Positions 42,744 through 53,563 are shown, counted from the first letter of the stretch. The stretch: DNA of 64,000 nt from Gracilaria domingensis (GCA_022539475.1 VCMS01000045.1:186001-250000), one strand, 5' to 3'. A program made the numbers and translations. Notes: generated by a model from the sequence alone, not told the origin.

Positions 42744-42995
42744 TTGTCCACCGCTTCTGAGTGGCCGGTTTGGGGGCAAAAGAAAAAAAAGGTGGAGAAA
42801 GGCGGGGTGTTTTTCACCGACCCTTACTCGTCAAAACCTGGGAAAGGTGCGGGGAAGAATTCGGTGCGCCAGTTCATCAGCCTAGACCTTGGAATGGTGG
42901 AGCTCAGAAAAGGGTTGATTTCTCCTAATGGTCCTTGGTGGCAACCGATGGGGTACGTTCCGCGAAACATGAACGCAGTGAACGGAAGAAGCTAA
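42744..42995 (+). pseudogene. Unrecognised coding fragment inside repeat B
   Basis: The counterpart of 29168-29419, essentially the same peptide, with no ATG at the left edge. See the repeat A entry for what is visible. Confidence 0.35.
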
Positions 42996-43940
42996 GAGAG
43001 GTGGAAAAAGGTGGGATGTTTTTCACTGACCCGTACCTTTGAAAATTGAGAGAGGACCACGAACGAACGTCGTACATGAAGGCGAGTTTTTCAGCGATGT
43101 TTATATTAGCGTTGGTGGGCAAGTGTGAAGCTGACGTGGAGGCCATTCTAATTCTAATTAAGGAACGGAGAACGCCGTTGCCTCCGCCAGCTTTTAATTA
43201 AGCGTTGAATACAGTTCACCTCAACAGTAAGCTTTTCTGACTGGGCGGTTTGGCCGTACTGTTGATGAAAACAGAGTTGTGTCAAAGTGCTTTACGGCGT
43301 CCACACGATATTTCGTTATCTAATCATGAACGCAATGCAGTTGTCAATATGAGCTACAGAAAGCGATCTTCTTATTTTGTATCTTGAAATTGCAGCCGAT
43401 GGCATGATACGGTCAATAGGCAGCAATTCGCATCTCGGTTGCTTGCTACTCCCGTATATGTGCACAACGTTTAATTGAACAGGGTTCCATCCTCTCCTGC
43501 AGGAGTAAGCAAAGGTGGCAGCAGACTCAATTGGAGCGGTTGTTTGCTAAACGGGAATGTTTGCTAAACGGGAAGATGACTCATTTTGATCTTGCAAACT
43601 ACGAAAAACAATTCCATGGTGCAGGTACTATGCGCCCTAGAAATAAAGTAGTGACGCTGGTGGAGCTCAGAGGATCTTTTCAGGGGTTAAGAGTGCGGCA
43701 ATACAAACGAAGCGGGCTGTGACTTGAAGAATCAAAATGGCCGACGCATATCCTGATCTGGAAAACAAATGAACTGGAGAACTAGTATTCTTAGCCATAT
43801 CTGGTGGAACAAAATGTATGTACAAATCTTGACTTCTCGAAGCGCCCCTCATGCTCTCGATCAAGAGTAAACTACGGTGTTTGTCGCCATCACCGCAGAC
43901 GAATTAGTGCATGCCTCGGCTTCAACCGATCCAATCAACC

Positions 43941-44663
43941 AAAAAAAAGGTTACGATGTTATTGTGACGAGGAGCATTAAGCTACCGGGGGTCGCCACTC
44001 CCCGGTGCTCTTTGGGCCGTAGCCCGGGACTAGGGTCATCACTCCCCATCCCCCTTCTGGTGGCAGCCACATCCCCAGGGACTCAAGCTTCCATGGATCG
44101 GTTGAGGCCCTTCCCAGTAGCCGCCCTACCCGCCCCTAGGCCACGGCTACGGGCATGGCCCGCCCCGTCCGGGTGCTGGGGGCTCTATACCCCAGCATCC
44201 CCTTCCAGACCCGAGCCCAGGGCCGATCGGGAGGTATCTCCCGGCAGTGTAGGCAACCCTACAATCGCTGCTCAGGAAACTCCGCCACGATCGGGGTTTC
44301 CGGGGGTCCTACTCCCCAGACTCGCCTACCCCCGGGCCCTGACCTGGGATACCCACCCCTGTCCCACAATGTCCGGTGATTGTATTCGTTTTGTCAGCTC
44401 CTTTCAATTCAGTTTATTGTCTATTGGTTCTAATTCAATTCTATTGTTCTACTTGGTTTGGCTCAGTTTATTGTGTTGCTTCCGTGTTCGATTCCTGTGT
44501 CTCCTGGTTGAATTCCATTTGTGCTTCCCACTCGGCCAGTGGCACCGGGTCATTACCCCCGGCGCCGGCAAAGTTGCCGTCAAAGACGAAATTTAAAGCG
44601 TAGATTGCTGCAATTGACTCTGTAGTTTGGCTCAACTTGATCTTTAAGGTAATGAGAAAATTG
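43941..44663. repeat. 723-bp conserved core, copy B
   Basis: The same length as copies A and C. It has roughly 18 substitutions relative to A, mostly in the T-rich half, and the GC-rich hairpin segment is unchanged. Confidence 0.85.
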
Positions 44664-45130
44664 GTTGGCACTTTTGTTAATGCTAATTGCAAATCTTCAA
44701 CTACTGCGCACAGCAACTGACAGCCATCTGACTGATGATGCTGGAGCGGTTGCTCAATTTTCTGTTGTGCATGAGATAAAAACTGTTGGGTACCCTGTAG
44801 ATACCCAGAAACCGTTTCGACCATGCGGTGCAAACACTAGCGCTAACAACCTAGCTCGCTCAACAACGCGTTTTTGGCTTACACGAGAAGAGATGTGCAG
44901 ACACAGTCTAGTGGCGGGTGAAGACGAATGGTGGTACCAATGGCGCGCTCAACTTGCAAGCTTGCCGGGCGTGCAAATGTGAAGCACAGGTGAAGGTAAG
45001 GTGCGTTGAGGTACAAGTGAGTACTCGACGTGTACGCGTGGCGCCCTTTGGCAGATTCACTGAAGGTACCTGTACTCTGCAGTTCGCATCAGTTGACCTC
45101 ATCAGTCGACCTCATTGTCATGCGCCATGT

Positions 45131-46329
45131 CCAGGCGCATGCATCCCACCGCCGACTTGCCACAGCCCGATTTCCCCGTACTAGCTTAGGCGATGCCGCC
45201 GTCCCGCCCTGCGGGCGATCCATTGCCGCCTTGCGTACGCCCTTTAGTGCTCCGTCTTCACCACGACGTCTTCCCATAAGCCTTTCGAAGCCGGCAGCGG
45301 TGCCGCTCTGCGCGCCGTCACCGTCTCGCTCCCAGTGCTTGCGCACTTGCATTGTCGGGTTGTGATGCAGCTGAGATTCTCGCGTGTCTTTGTTTGACTG
45401 CCCAGTCCGTCACACTTGTGCTTGCCACGAAGGCCGTCTTCACCCAACCACTCTCTGTCTATCCTTGAATTATCATAGCTGCAAAAAGCCTCATGCCATG
45501 TACACGACGCAAATGTCCAACATTCTGCTTCCTTTCGTGCTCCTCTGACTCTACTACAATTCTAAAGCCAGATCCCTGCGCTTTATCTCTATGCCGGCTT
45601 TCACAGTCGCCAAGCGTTTGCCCCCTTTCGGTGACATTCTGTCGAGGGAGTTCTCTTTCGTCATTCGCTTCCCAGCGGTATTTATGTTGCTATGGCTCTT
45701 TCTGTACTAGCCAATTTGTGTTTATGCTTGACTCCGCGACCGCTATTTCCGAAACCCTTCTTTCCACACACATGTTCTACGGGCTAAGAAGACAGCATAT
45801 GCGGACATGATACAGTGGTAATCTCAGAAGGTTTTAGCTACAAAAGGATAAGGAAGAACGGACTGTTGTTCTGATGATGTTTGGAGAATAATATTGTTTT
45901 AAATGTTAAACAGTTTAAAAAAAAGCGACGAATGCACTTGTACGTGTAGACGCAACGTCTACAAGTGACGTACATGAGGTACGTAAGGCATTTTCGTTCA
46001 GCACGCGCCTCGGCTGCTGATTGGGCACGCACGTGGCGCATCGATGCGCCGTGAGGTGTGCCGCCGTGGCGGCTGTGCGCGCGGTTGGCGCGTGATGGCG
46101 GCGTGAACGTGGCGCCAGCGTTATGTGATCCGCGTCAAGCCGCTCTTGGAAGCAGCGCGCGCGCGCCACCGCGCGCCACCGCGCGCCGCCGCAGCCGCCG
46201 CTCACTGTCGCGCCTATGCATTCGCCGTCTCCTGCGCCGCCGCCGCTGCGCGTTCCGCCCCCACCACCTCGTCCACCCCCGCCGCCTCAACCCCCTCCCC
46301 CCCCCCCCCCCCCCCCTCTCCGGCCGGCC
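45131..46329. other. Upstream region of the large membrane protein, no other gene
   Basis: Unique-looking sequence without a recognisable gene. An A/T-rich patch with GTTTAAAAAAAAG (about 45909) and then GC-rich DNA leads into the leader of the next gene. Confidence 0.4.
46297..46316 (+). promoter_or_regulatory. Poly-C leader before the membrane protein gene
   Basis: Twenty consecutive C in a longer pyrimidine tract end 13 nt before the ATG at 46330, the same spacing as the tract before the gene at 2078. Confidence 0.55.
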
Positions 46330-49300
46330 ATGTGTCGCGGACGCGCCGCCCTCGTCTTGATCGCCGCGCTGGTGTGGCTGTGCGCCGTCGACGCCCACCC
46401 GCGCGTCGTGGCGCGCCTGCTCGAGAGCAACTGCCAGTGCGACTGTTGCTACACCGTCGGCATCCACGCGCGCACCGAGTGCATACCGCCCACCGTCACG
46501 TCGTTCTCCGTCGCGTCGTGCGCGCAGTGCGACGTCGACGCCTGCGCCACTCACTTCCCCACCGCCTGCGCGCAGACGTCCTCCTTGGCCACTGCCACCT
46601 GCATCAAGCGCGAGGGCTGGATGCTCAGGGTCGTCCCCATCACCTTCATTGCCATCGCCGTTTGTTTGCTTGTGTACGGCCTTTGTGTCCGAAAGTATGA
46701 CGGCTACCACGATGATACACCGCATTTGAATCGTCCCCACCCGCCGCTTCTGGATCGTGTTTCGTATCAAACTTTCGATGCCCGTCAGCGAGTGAACCCC
46801 GCTGTTGATGCTGCTGCACGTCCTCTCTTGTCCACCATTGCGGAGGAGTGCCAGCAGCCCGATGTCGAAACGCACCCTTCTGGTCAGCACTCTACTTCAC
46901 CGCAGGACCAGCAACAACCCAACGCCACCATCGCCTCTGCAAATGCAACCAATATCTTTGAACAGTCCCACGTCACCGCCTCCGATAACGCTTCTCCCCG
47001 ACCATCTGAAAACGAACAACCCGTCAAGTCTACGCCTGATCAACACCACCTGCAAAGCGCCGCTGAACCTCCCGAGATCGTTCCAGAACGCGCTGTCGAA
47101 CATGCCACCGCGCCCGAGGAAAAGCGGTCTGTAACGGACACCGCCGTGGTCGACGATCCTGCCGCCCTCGGCGACAGTGCGTCTGCCATTGAGAATCAAG
47201 ATGCACAACACGTTCGAGCAGCCAATTCTCACCTCATTCAACCATTTCAGCACACGAGTAATTTTGTTGAGGTTGCCGCACAGTCGGCTACCGATGAAGC
47301 CAAGCTTCTGCGCAGTGCATATGCCAATGAGCAGCACACCGATGTTCAACATTCCCAGTTGCCTCTGCACACTCAAGGCGAAGAGACGGATGATAAGCTT
47401 GAGAGTCTGGAACTTGTTGTGGATTCACATAGTGCTATGGAGGATAGTTCGCATGTACGCAGCGAAACCCAGCATGACCGAACAGATCAAAGTGAGCGCA
47501 TCATCACGACTCAGGCGCAAATTATTCCTGAAGCCGTGACCAAAGAGGAATCTGCCCCTCCAACTGAATTACCAACGGAGATGGATGATGCTGTAGTGAG
47601 CGCAATAGATACTTCAGAAGCTGTTGAAAATGAAGCTACTGATATCGAACAAGCGCAGGGTATCGATTCCACTTTGAGTGACGTTCACGCTCAGACGGAA
47701 AAGGGTGTCTGCCCTGAAACAGCGCCCCTCGTAGATCCTGTAGGTGCCATGAATGCTTCCTCTGGGACAATTGAGAAGCAAGATGTGGAAGTAGAGAACG
47801 ACCCTGTGTGTGAGGCGAACAGCAAAGGGGAGTCCGAGCTGGATAGATCGATTGACTTTGTTGCTGGAAATGATAGAGAGCTAGGTACGGGCGGCGCTGC
47901 GGAAGATGTCTTCACACAGTCTCATCTCCGCGAACGTGTTGGAGACGGAGACATCAAATTTGGGCAAAACGATGAAGCTTCGACTTCACCGCTTGGTGCA
48001 GGTATTAATGTCGAATCCTCTGAACGTTCTGATGGAATTGAAGTTCTGAAAGATGATGTGCAGCAGGACGGCGACGATTTCGTACTGGACACGCATGACG
48101 CAATATTTGTGGACGAATCAGTGACATCTCAGGTCGTGGCAGCTGAAGTTGATGCCGCGCCTGAACCTGAAGAGCAGCCAGATGGACTTTGCCCGCAAGA
48201 TAATTCAAACACCGAAAATCAAAGTGTCCGGACCGCCAGTAGCGAAGAAGAACACAACGTCGAGATTGGTACAGAGGAACTCAAGTCAACGACATTGGTT
48301 TCGGTCATCCAGCTCGACAACGACGCTTCAGAAACCCCAGCAGGAGAGCCATTGTGTTTGTCTGAAACTGAAACAAAAAGTGAAAATGACAACGTTGCGG
48401 GTGTTACTCAAGTTACAGATCCCACACAAAATGATTCCCAAGCTGAGACGACCGGGTCTGAACCAAGTGGGCTTTATGCAGAATTTGCGGAGGTGAAAGC
48501 TGACGAAAGTATCACAACGTCAACAGAGGACGCAGTTATAAACATTTTGCGACACGATAGTCCGGCTCAGGTTTTGGAGGCGCCACAGGCAGGGGAGCAA
48601 GAGGGAAACGTTGACGAAAGCGTCGCTACGGTTGACGGTGGTACATTGACTACTTGTGTTACGGAAGACAATGATTGTGAGACAGATGCAACCGTGGTAG
48701 AACTGGAGAGCCCGGTTGATACCAAATCCCCTCTAACAGCTGAGGGCACTATCGTAAGTGAGACTACCGAAGTTGAAGGTCGGCTAGTCCCACTAACCGA
48801 GCCTGAACATGATGCCGAAGAAAATTCCGTTAGGGATGAGATTATAAACGACGAGATGAGTAGAAGCATCGAGTCGCCGAATGGTACAGATGGGAAGAGA
48901 GCGCGGGATGGAAAAATGCCTGGACCCAACACCCAAGTTGAATCTGTGAATGCACCTGAGTCACCGAAAGCAACTGAACTTCCACATGAAGACATATTGA
49001 GAATTGTCGACACTGCTGAGGGTACCGTTCTGACGGGAACTGAATCTACGCTGGGTCATAGCATTGTAGAAGCTTCATCTGCTACCGGAGCTTGCGTGTC
49101 GGCACATTTCGGTAAAAATGAAGATACAAGAACCATTGATCTTCAGCAAGCTAACGCTAGAGACGTAGTTGAAAGTGCCGTGGGATTAGCAGCAACAGGA
49201 ATCGGTACTGACGAGGATGATGATATGCAAGAGGGTGTCGGATTATCTGGAAAGAGCGAGAGCAGTGAAGGAGGTGGAGCGGGAAGCAGTACTAGAGTGG

Positions 49301-49350
49301 ACGCAGCTTCCCAGGTGCAGGAAGAAGTGTCTCTTGATGCCGAGAGCTGA
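46330..49350 (+). CDS. Type I membrane protein with Cys-rich ectodomain and very long acidic tail
   Basis: 1006 residues. The signal peptide is clear: MCRGRAALVLIAALVWLCAV then DAHP. The ectodomain (about 24-100) has ten Cys in a compact set (CQCDCCYTVGIHARTEC, SCAQCDVDACATHFPTAC) and no glycosylation-rich linker. A membrane helix, VVPITFIAIAVCLLVYGLCV, is followed by KY. The remaining 880 or so residues are predicted disordered: rich in Glu, Asp, Ser, Thr and Val, poor in aromatics, with short motifs such as DDDMQEG near the end. No kinase or other domain is seen. The plan fits a surface receptor, adhesion or wall-linked protein with a scaffold tail (inference). Family is not recognised. An earlier in-frame start (46216) would add a Pro-rich leader and spoil the signal peptide. 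Confidence 0.75.
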   Translation: MCRGRAALVLIAALVWLCAVDAHPRVVARLLESNCQCDCCYTVGIHARTECIPPTVTSFSVASCAQCDVDACATHFPTACAQTSSLATATCIKREGWMLRVVPITFIAIAVCLLVYGLCVRKYDGYHDDTPHLNRPHPPLLDRVSYQTFDARQRVNPAVDAAARPLLSTIAEECQQPDVETHPSGQHSTSPQDQQQPNATIASANATNIFEQSHVTASDNASPRPSENEQPVKSTPDQHHLQSAAEPPEIVPERAVEHATAPEEKRSVTDTAVVDDPAALGDSASAIENQDAQHVRAANSHLIQPFQHTSNFVEVAAQSATDEAKLLRSAYANEQHTDVQHSQLPLHTQGEETDDKLESLELVVDSHSAMEDSSHVRSETQHDRTDQSERIITTQAQIIPEAVTKEESAPPTELPTEMDDAVVSAIDTSEAVENEATDIEQAQGIDSTLSDVHAQTEKGVCPETAPLVDPVGAMNASSGTIEKQDVEVENDPVCEANSKGESELDRSIDFVAGNDRELGTGGAAEDVFTQSHLRERVGDGDIKFGQNDEASTSPLGAGINVESSERSDGIEVLKDDVQQDGDDFVLDTHDAIFVDESVTSQVVAAEVDAAPEPEEQPDGLCPQDNSNTENQSVRTASSEEEHNVEIGTEELKSTTLVSVIQLDNDASETPAGEPLCLSETETKSENDNVAGVTQVTDPTQNDSQAETTGSEPSGLYAEFAEVKADESITTSTEDAVINILRHDSPAQVLEAPQAGEQEGNVDESVATVDGGTLTTCVTEDNDCETDATVVELESPVDTKSPLTAEGTIVSETTEVEGRLVPLTEPEHDAEENSVRDEIINDEMSRSIESPNGTDGKRARDGKMPGPNTQVESVNAPESPKATELPHEDILRIVDTAEGTVLTGTESTLGHSIVEASSATGACVSAHFGKNEDTRTIDLQQANARDVVESAVGLAATGIGTDEDDDMQEGVGLSGKSESSEGGGAGSSTRVDAASQVQEEVSLDAES

Positions 49351-49969
49351 GTGACACGGTTCGCAGCTCGCTCAAGCAACAAAGCGTTTTCACAGGACTC
49401 AAAGCAAAAGAGTCTGTATGCCATGGGGAGACTTAAGAAGAACGCCCTCTGCGCAAATGGCACACCAAGAAGACCGAATCAAGGAGTTTGCAGACATTAT
49501 AGGAAACCATTCAGAAGTACTTCATGGTAAAGTTTGCGGAAGAAAAGGGCGCCTAGAATGATCGGGCGACCTACCAAACGTCCTTCGCACGATGTACAGT
49601 TGTGACAGGCGGTGGAATGCGGTCTGTCATGTTGTCGTAGGGCGGTATCTACAGGGTGGGGAGCTAGGAACGGGTGGATCAGCACAAAGGCTTGGCTCGT
49701 CTCTTGCTTGCGCTCTGTCGCCATCTGGTGTTTACTCAGCCCAAGTCTGGGCTGCTTGTACTCACTCTCATGCCCTTTGAGCAGACATGATCACTCACGA
49801 CGGAGTGCTGACAAATGCAATGGGTCGCAACGGCCGTTCCAGACCAAATTGGGCAATGCTTGCCCAAATACCAGTATCATGAAGCAATTTAGCAATTCGG
49901 GTGTTCTACATACCCCCAGTTGCATCAAGCCATTGATGCAACTACTACGTCCACTGCGAACTATTCAAG
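49351..49969. other. 3' flank of the membrane protein gene
   Basis: No supported gene; frames here are short and lack domains. Confidence 0.4.
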
Positions 49970-50245
49970 CCAAATGAACGGTGAACTGGAAGCAGAAGCT
50001 TCCCTGTGACGGCAATACGGTTAAGCAACTGATAAGACAACGGGTTGTTCTTAGTGAGCGCGTCAGCAATATTTACCTTGCCTTCAATCCATCGAAGCAA
50101 ATTCAGTTCTTTTGCTTCAAATGAGTTTCTAATGCGCTAAACAGTTTGGCGTAATCGATAGTCTTTCCCCTCGTGTAGCGTTGTTATAATGTCAAACAGG
50201 ACTTTCGAATCCACATTAACTGTGTGAGAAAACGCATCTGCTGGC
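49970..50245 (-). mobile_element. Ty1/copia retrotransposon fossil (RNase H end)
   Basis: The minus strand encodes the typical C-terminal RNase H part of a copia polyprotein: FEAKELNLLRWIEGKVNIAD followed by ALTKNNP, matching the family NIADALTK motif. Only this small piece remains. It is broken, with at least one break, and has no visible LTRs. It looks old. Confidence 0.6.
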
Positions 50246-51529
50246 GAAAAACTGACGCGATCCAAGCATCTAGACGCGTCAACTGCACTATTTTGCCATC
50301 CACTGGGCTCTTTTTTCCTGCATTTTCCAATCCTTTTGGTTTACATCGTAACCCAGAAACTTTCATAAGACCTTTAGGCTTCGAACGTTCCTAAACAGAA
50401 ATTCTTTCAGCTTGTTCTCTTCACCACGCATTGTGATTCACAGAAAATAATGTCTTTTTTTCGAATGCTCCTCATATGAAAAAAATCTTTTACCCTTATG
50501 CATCTAGCGGCAGATAACTTCTCCGTGGCTTATCCGCTTTTTTTAGGTTCATTCTTTTTTCCTTTCATGAAATGGTGTCCTCATCAACTTTTTATACCTT
50601 AGCTGCATTAACAACTTTTTCCTTGCATGGCGTTTTCAAACTTCCACATAATCACTCAAATTCTGCTCCAATCTCTTTCGCAAACAGATCTCGCTAATCA
50701 GCTCTCTTATGTAACTCTCTTCCATCTTTATTACCCGGATGGATTCTTAACGAGTTTTAATTACCTCCGTCTCCACGATTTGCATCAGCAAGTCATGGCC
50801 CGTACCACAACTTAATAGACTATATGCTCTCATCTTTAAAACAATCTCCAATGGACAGCATAAAACAATTTTTTCCCAATAACGACAATAACATTGTACT
50901 CAGCCTTCCAACCGAGTGCTTGTCTTCAATTTTCCGAGTTTCTCGCCGGTTCACTCATCTTGAAGCACAATGTCCTTGTCTCGTATTTCGCGTATCTCTG
51001 TTTGGACTCGTATGCTGTCTTCACCACCCCTAAATAAGCGTTGTGCAAATGCATTTCGTATCTTTCACTTTCTCTGTGCGAATGATGCTCTTTCTGTGTT
51101 GCTTATTTGCTTCAGTTTCTCTCCAAGTAATTGTATTAGAATATCTTGCGCATTCACTTTTAACTCTAGTTCCATCACGCTTTTTTCTGATATTTTTACG
51201 CTCATCTTCGGACTTTGATGATCCTCGCTTACTCGAAAGAGATCTGCTTTCAAGTCTCCAATCTTGTCGAATAGCTCTTAGGGTGGCCCTGGGCTTTTAT
51301 CTTCTTCACTTTCTTCGTGTAAACCAGCGAGAGCACGAGATGGAAGCGTACGGTTAATTTTCTGGCGACCTGCCACATTGCGATCCTTTTCGTTCCATGT
51401 CTTTCTTGTTAATTCTGATCCTACCTCTGTCCGTTCCCTACGCATCTCGTTAGAGACAATCGAGATCAAACCCTTCCTTCTCATTTGGTTGAGCCTATTC
51501 TGCTGTGGTACGACCGTACCAGGAGCAGG
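50246..51529. other. AT-rich region without a supported gene
   Basis: Mostly T-rich on the plus strand. Short minus-strand stretches such as ELELKVNAQDILIQLLGEKL (about 51110-51180) look helical but lead nowhere. Nothing can be assigned. Confidence 0.4.
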
Positions 51530-51781
51530 CTATATCTCGTCGACTTCGTTCTCGTTCGTACGATGTTCGGGATGAATGGAATCGTTTCTATTCCGGCAAC
51601 TCTTCCTCGACGGTGCGGACCCACGTATAGAGGACATTATATTATCGACTTCTTCCTCGTCACTAGCACGATCGTCATGAAGGGAATCGTTCCGATTTTT
51701 TATCTCCCTTAGTGATGTTGCGATCGCACGTACAGCGGTCTGTATATCATCGGCTTCTTCTTCGTCTCTACTGTAGAGCAA
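51530..51781 (-). repeat. Degenerate 108-bp coding repeat
   Basis: On the minus strand, units about 107-108 bp apart encode EEEADDI...KNRNDSLH, then DEEEVDNI...RNRNDSIH, then a third ENEVDEI. It is an acidic repeat protein fragment of about 36 residues per unit, probably the remnant of a host or element gene. Confidence 0.45.
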
Positions 51782-51952
51782 AACGCCCTCTGTGGGGATG
51801 CACCGAGGTGTTTTTCATAGTTTGTTGATCCGTTACCGGCTTTGACACCTCAGGTTATGAGAGGCTGCTGTGGTAGTCTCCCTATTTTGGGATATGCCTA
51901 GGAAGGGTAGTACTTCTGCACACGTGTGCCAACTTGGCCCGAAAGCGGGTGT

Positions 51953-51974
51953 CCCGTGGCAAGCTTGCCACGGG
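51953..51974. repeat. Perfect 22-bp palindrome
   Basis: CCCGTGGCAAG followed directly by its reverse complement, flanked by a looser outer pairing (GTGCACACC types). Confidence 0.85.
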
Positions 51975-52041
51975 TGCACACCTGTAGTGTATTGGCCGGC
52001 ATCCCCGGATAGTTAGATATTTCAATTGATGTTTTCAAGTG

Positions 52042-52078
52042 CCGTACATAAGTGGCGGCACTTGCCGCCACTGTACGG
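52042..52078. repeat. Two-tier hairpin
   Basis: Outer arms CCGTAC and GTACGG enclose inner arms GTGGCGGCA and TGCCGCCAC with a 2-nt loop. Confidence 0.8.
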
Positions 52079-52299
52079 GAAGTAGACCTCAAGGAGGCTT
52101 CTGGCTCTGACTTTCTTGCCGCTTGTGAACGGTATTCGTCCCTAATCGGGCAAGCCGCCACAATTCCGGGCTAGTCATCCGACCTCTACCACTGAGGAGT
52201 TCTAGACCGTCGTCAGGGCATCTTTTCTGTTCTTTTATTGTTATTATTTCCGTCATTCGGCTCCTATCGCTCTGCCCTGTTATACAGGTTTGATCCACG

Positions 52300-53130
52300 A
52301 TGTCCGGGAGTATTTCTCGATCTCATGAGTCAGTGCACCGTTGCGCGGCTCGTTGGTTGCCCGTTTTCCCCAACACCGTTGGTTTGGATATCTCCACTCG
52401 CTGTGGCTCGCCGGAACTACCCGGATTCTACGCCGATTCTACCCACCCCAACCTCCGGCTGAGCGCCCAGGACGGGGCTGCCCGGATTTACACCCGGCCT
52501 GTGTCAGCCCTACCGGAGGGTTCTGCCACCGACCCTACCCTTATAGGGAGCCGGGCTCGAAAACCCTGTAGGTGCGCTTTCCGCGACGCGGCTCTTGTTT
52601 GCCCACTCGTGGGATTGCACCACAAACTGGTCTCCCGACTTAGAATCGGCTTTATTGGCCAACATTTGTTGGAGTTGGTTCGTTTGTTTGGACCCCAGAT
52701 AGTTGGGAATACCCGTTCTTACGGTTCTCTCATTGTCCGTTTTCGGAAGTTGTTTTGGTTGCCAATTGGCGGACTGTGTCGGTGAACGATGTCATCCCGC
52801 CGCAGGAGTAGCGCGCCACGTGCCGCTTCTGTGCCCGGTTCGTCCGGCTTGCCGGCAAGTTTGCCTCCGTTGCCGAAGGACGCACTGGATGTCCCAGGCA
52901 ATGGCGACCCGAAACCGGCTTCCCGGGGCCTCCGTTCTGATAACGGGACCCCACCCACTCGTGGGCCAACTGAAACCGCACCTGCGGCTGATGCCGCCGC
53001 AGCGGTTGACGTTATGTCGTCGCGGTCCGACGAGTATACCCTCCGCGAATTAGAGGCTCAGGTTCGCATCCTGCAGATATCCCAAGTGGGCCTCATCCGG
53101 GATATTACGAAACTCCGGCAACGGCTCGAT
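52300..53130 (+). other. Possible retroelement leader and coiled-coil ORF
   Basis: From the ATG at 52789, an open frame encodes a Ser/Pro/Ala-rich start (MSSRRRSSAPRAASVPG) and a coiled-coil segment (YTLRELEAQVRILQISQVGL, then IRDITKLRQRLDRL). It is cut at about 53131, where the repeat R1 begins. The upstream 500 bp is GC-rich and structured. The form recalls the gag or ORF1 start of a retroelement, but no diagnostic domain is present. It is treated as a fossil: broken, identity uncertain. Confidence 0.35.
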
Positions 53131-53553
53131 CGTCTGTCTCTTGCAGATGCTAGTTTTTGGCGAGCGTCGTCCAGAAAGTGGCAAGGGTCGTCCAGTAAAT
53201 TTTTTTGAAAAAATATCGAGATCAATTATTTCAAAATTTGAAGATAATTGCTTGGGTCGTCCAGAATCGCTGTGCAGTAAATACTGGTGGGTTTTCCACT
53301 CGTGCTAGTTCTTTAGCCGAGGGCTACCTGAACGATATTTCGCGAAGTCTAGGTTCAGTTTCCATTAAGGTGCACATTACACGATACCTTCTGCGGAATG
53401 ATACCCTGCAACGCATGGAATACTGTTGCTAGTACAGACGATGTCCATTATGAAATCATACCGTTTTATTCGTATCTATTCTTCTATCGACCGCTTTTGC
53501 TAACCACTACTTCGCTATATTACATGTACCATTTCCCCATGATGAAGCGGGTG
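53131..53553. repeat. Repeat R1, first copy, with three GTCGTCCAG motifs
   Basis: It matches 63369-63789 at high identity with only small indels. Near its left end GTCGTCCAG occurs three times within about 90 bp (53167, 53188, 53254 regions). In the second copy R1 is followed directly by R2; here it is separated from R2 by 3.67 kb. Confidence 0.85.
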
Positions 53554-53563
53554 TAGGCGCAAT

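Larger units (their letters stand above)
41001..45130. repeat. Long repeat block, copy B
   Basis: Near-identical to copy A up to about 41890. A zone of scattered short differences follows (41893-42110), then an extra segment of about 510 bp containing an older partial copy (42296-42412) of the WWQPMGYVPR fragment. Near-identity then runs again from about 42665 through the 723-bp core. The right part (44664-45130) is diverged from A and C. Confidence 0.8.

Noticed and set aside
50880-51030. F-box-like stretch (LPTECLSSIFRVSRRFTHL)
   Set aside because: Suggestive of an F-box, but only about 20 residues in a very short frame without start or continuation.
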